From the NCBI GenBank assembly GCA_026400595.1, contig JAPLOT010000486.1, positions 1 through 5,734 of the forward strand: a DNA stretch of 5,734 nt, given 5' to 3'. Within the stretch, counting starts at the first letter, position 1. Each line of letters starts with the position of its first letter. Shown here in pieces: positions 5,152 through 5,734 of the stretch. The notes under the pieces were generated by a model. The model saw nothing but the letters and a program-made list of their open reading frames with translations, did not search any database and was not told the origin of the DNA. Made by a program: the position numbers and the translations under genes. This stretch comes from Alphaproteobacteria bacterium. Lineage in GTDB: Bacteria; Pseudomonadota; Alphaproteobacteria; Rhizobiales; Aestuariivirgaceae.

Positions 5152-5734
5152 ATGCTGGCTTCCTCGCTTCGCGCCTTCATGATGGCGGCCCTTGCCGCCA
5201 CCGCCCTCACCGCCCAGCCCGCCGCGGCCTACGAGCAGCTCGACGACCGGCTGCTGTCGGGCAACTACCTGGCCGGGCGCTCGGCCAGCGTGGCGCGCGA
5301 CAATGACGTGGCCTCGGACTATTTCGTCCGCTCCCTCAAGGCCGATCCGGGCAATCCGGTCCTCATCGAGCGGGTTTTCCTGCTCAAGACGGCGGAAGGC
5401 GATATCGCGGATTCCGAGGAATATGCCATTCAGGTCCTTGGCTTCAACAGCCAGCAGCGCATGGCGCGCATCGTTCTGGGCCTGCGCGACTTCCGCAACC
5501 GGCGCTATGCCGAGGCGCGCAAGAATCTGGAAGTCGCCTCCTATACGCCGGTGGGCGAACTGACCTCCGGCCTGCTGGTGGGCTGGACCCATGCCGGCGA
5601 GGGCGAGCTCAACCTTGCGCTCAAGGCGCTGGACCGCCTGGACCGCAACGAGGCCTTCGTCAATTTCAAGAATTTCCACGCCGCGCTGATCAGCGATTTC
5701 CTCGGCAATGCCATTCGCGCCGAGGTCTTCTACA
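5152..5734 (+). CDS. Exported TPR-like (tetratricopeptide repeat) protein, N-terminal part (cut by window edge)
   Basis: The first 194 residues of a gene that continues past the right edge. Residues 1-26 look like a Sec signal peptide: Arg7, a hydrophobic stretch rich in Ala, Leu and Met, then AQPAAA with likely cleavage before Tyr27. The mature part is helical with TPR-like units, the clearest at about 38-70 (GNYLAGRSASVARDNDVASD, then SLKADPGNP); weaker ones lie near 103-135 and 140-170. Such proteins act as scaffolds; location would be periplasm or envelope. It resembles the TPR proteins commonly annotated in Rhizobiales, with no known function that I can name. The ATG was chosen because it gives a full signal peptide. 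An in-frame GTG at 5110 and ATGs at 5179 and 5182 are alternatives; no strong ribosome-binding site marks any of them. It is separated from ETF-QO by 127 bases and a hairpin, so probably transcribed separately. Confidence 0.8.
   Translation, partial: MLASSLRAFMMAALAATALTAQPAAAYEQLDDRLLSGNYLAGRSASVARDNDVASDYFVRSLKADPGNPVLIERVFLLKTAEGDIADSEEYAIQVLGFNSQQRMARIVLGLRDFRNRRYAEARKNLEVASYTPVGELTSGLLVGWTHAGEGELNLALKALDRLDRNEAFVNFKNFHAALISDFLGNAIRAEVFY

Noticed and set aside
1..5734. A new defence, mobile or other multi-gene system
   Set aside because: No transposase, integrase, phage, toxin-antitoxin, nuclease or CRISPR-like repeat is visible, and the genes are common chromosomal types with similar base composition throughout.

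Overview
This is a GC-rich stretch of chromosome from an alphaproteobacterium, most likely of the order Hyphomicrobiales (Rhizobiales). The placement rests on the protein types and on a LexA-type operator of the alphaproteobacterial form GTTC-N7-GTTC. Species cannot be given. Nothing suggests a mobile element, prophage, CRISPR array or RNA gene. The DNA is densely coding, with seven genes; the longest gene-free stretch is about 127 bases.

Layout from left to right. (1) The start of a PA0069/Rv2578c-type radical SAM gene, related to spore photoproduct lyase, runs leftward off the window edge. (2) A short divergent promoter region separates it from an EamA/DMT-type exporter gene on the + strand. 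(3) A leftward block carries a family 4-like uracil-DNA glycosylase, a LysE-family exporter (start codon overlapping the glycosylase stop) and moaB. moaB meets the EamA gene tail to tail with 5 bases between them. (4) Divergent from the glycosylase is a complete gene for electron-transfer flavoprotein:ubiquinone oxidoreductase (ETF-QO), followed by a hairpin. (5) A secreted, TPR-like protein gene runs off the right edge.

These are mostly separate housekeeping or accessory functions, not one pathway: electron entry from flavoprotein dehydrogenases into ubiquinone, molybdenum cofactor synthesis, uracil removal from DNA, two small-molecule exporters, an envelope TPR protein and a radical SAM enzyme of unknown substrate.

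The most interesting signal is upstream of the radical SAM gene. A perfect GTTC-N7-GTTC direct repeat covers the -35 hexamer of a readable promoter whose expected transcription start falls on the A of the ATG. This predicts a LexA-repressed, DNA-damage-inducible, leaderless mRNA. The second point is that the glycosylase appears to lack two of the four cysteines that hold the iron-sulfur cluster in classical family 4 enzymes. I found no convincing new multi-gene system.
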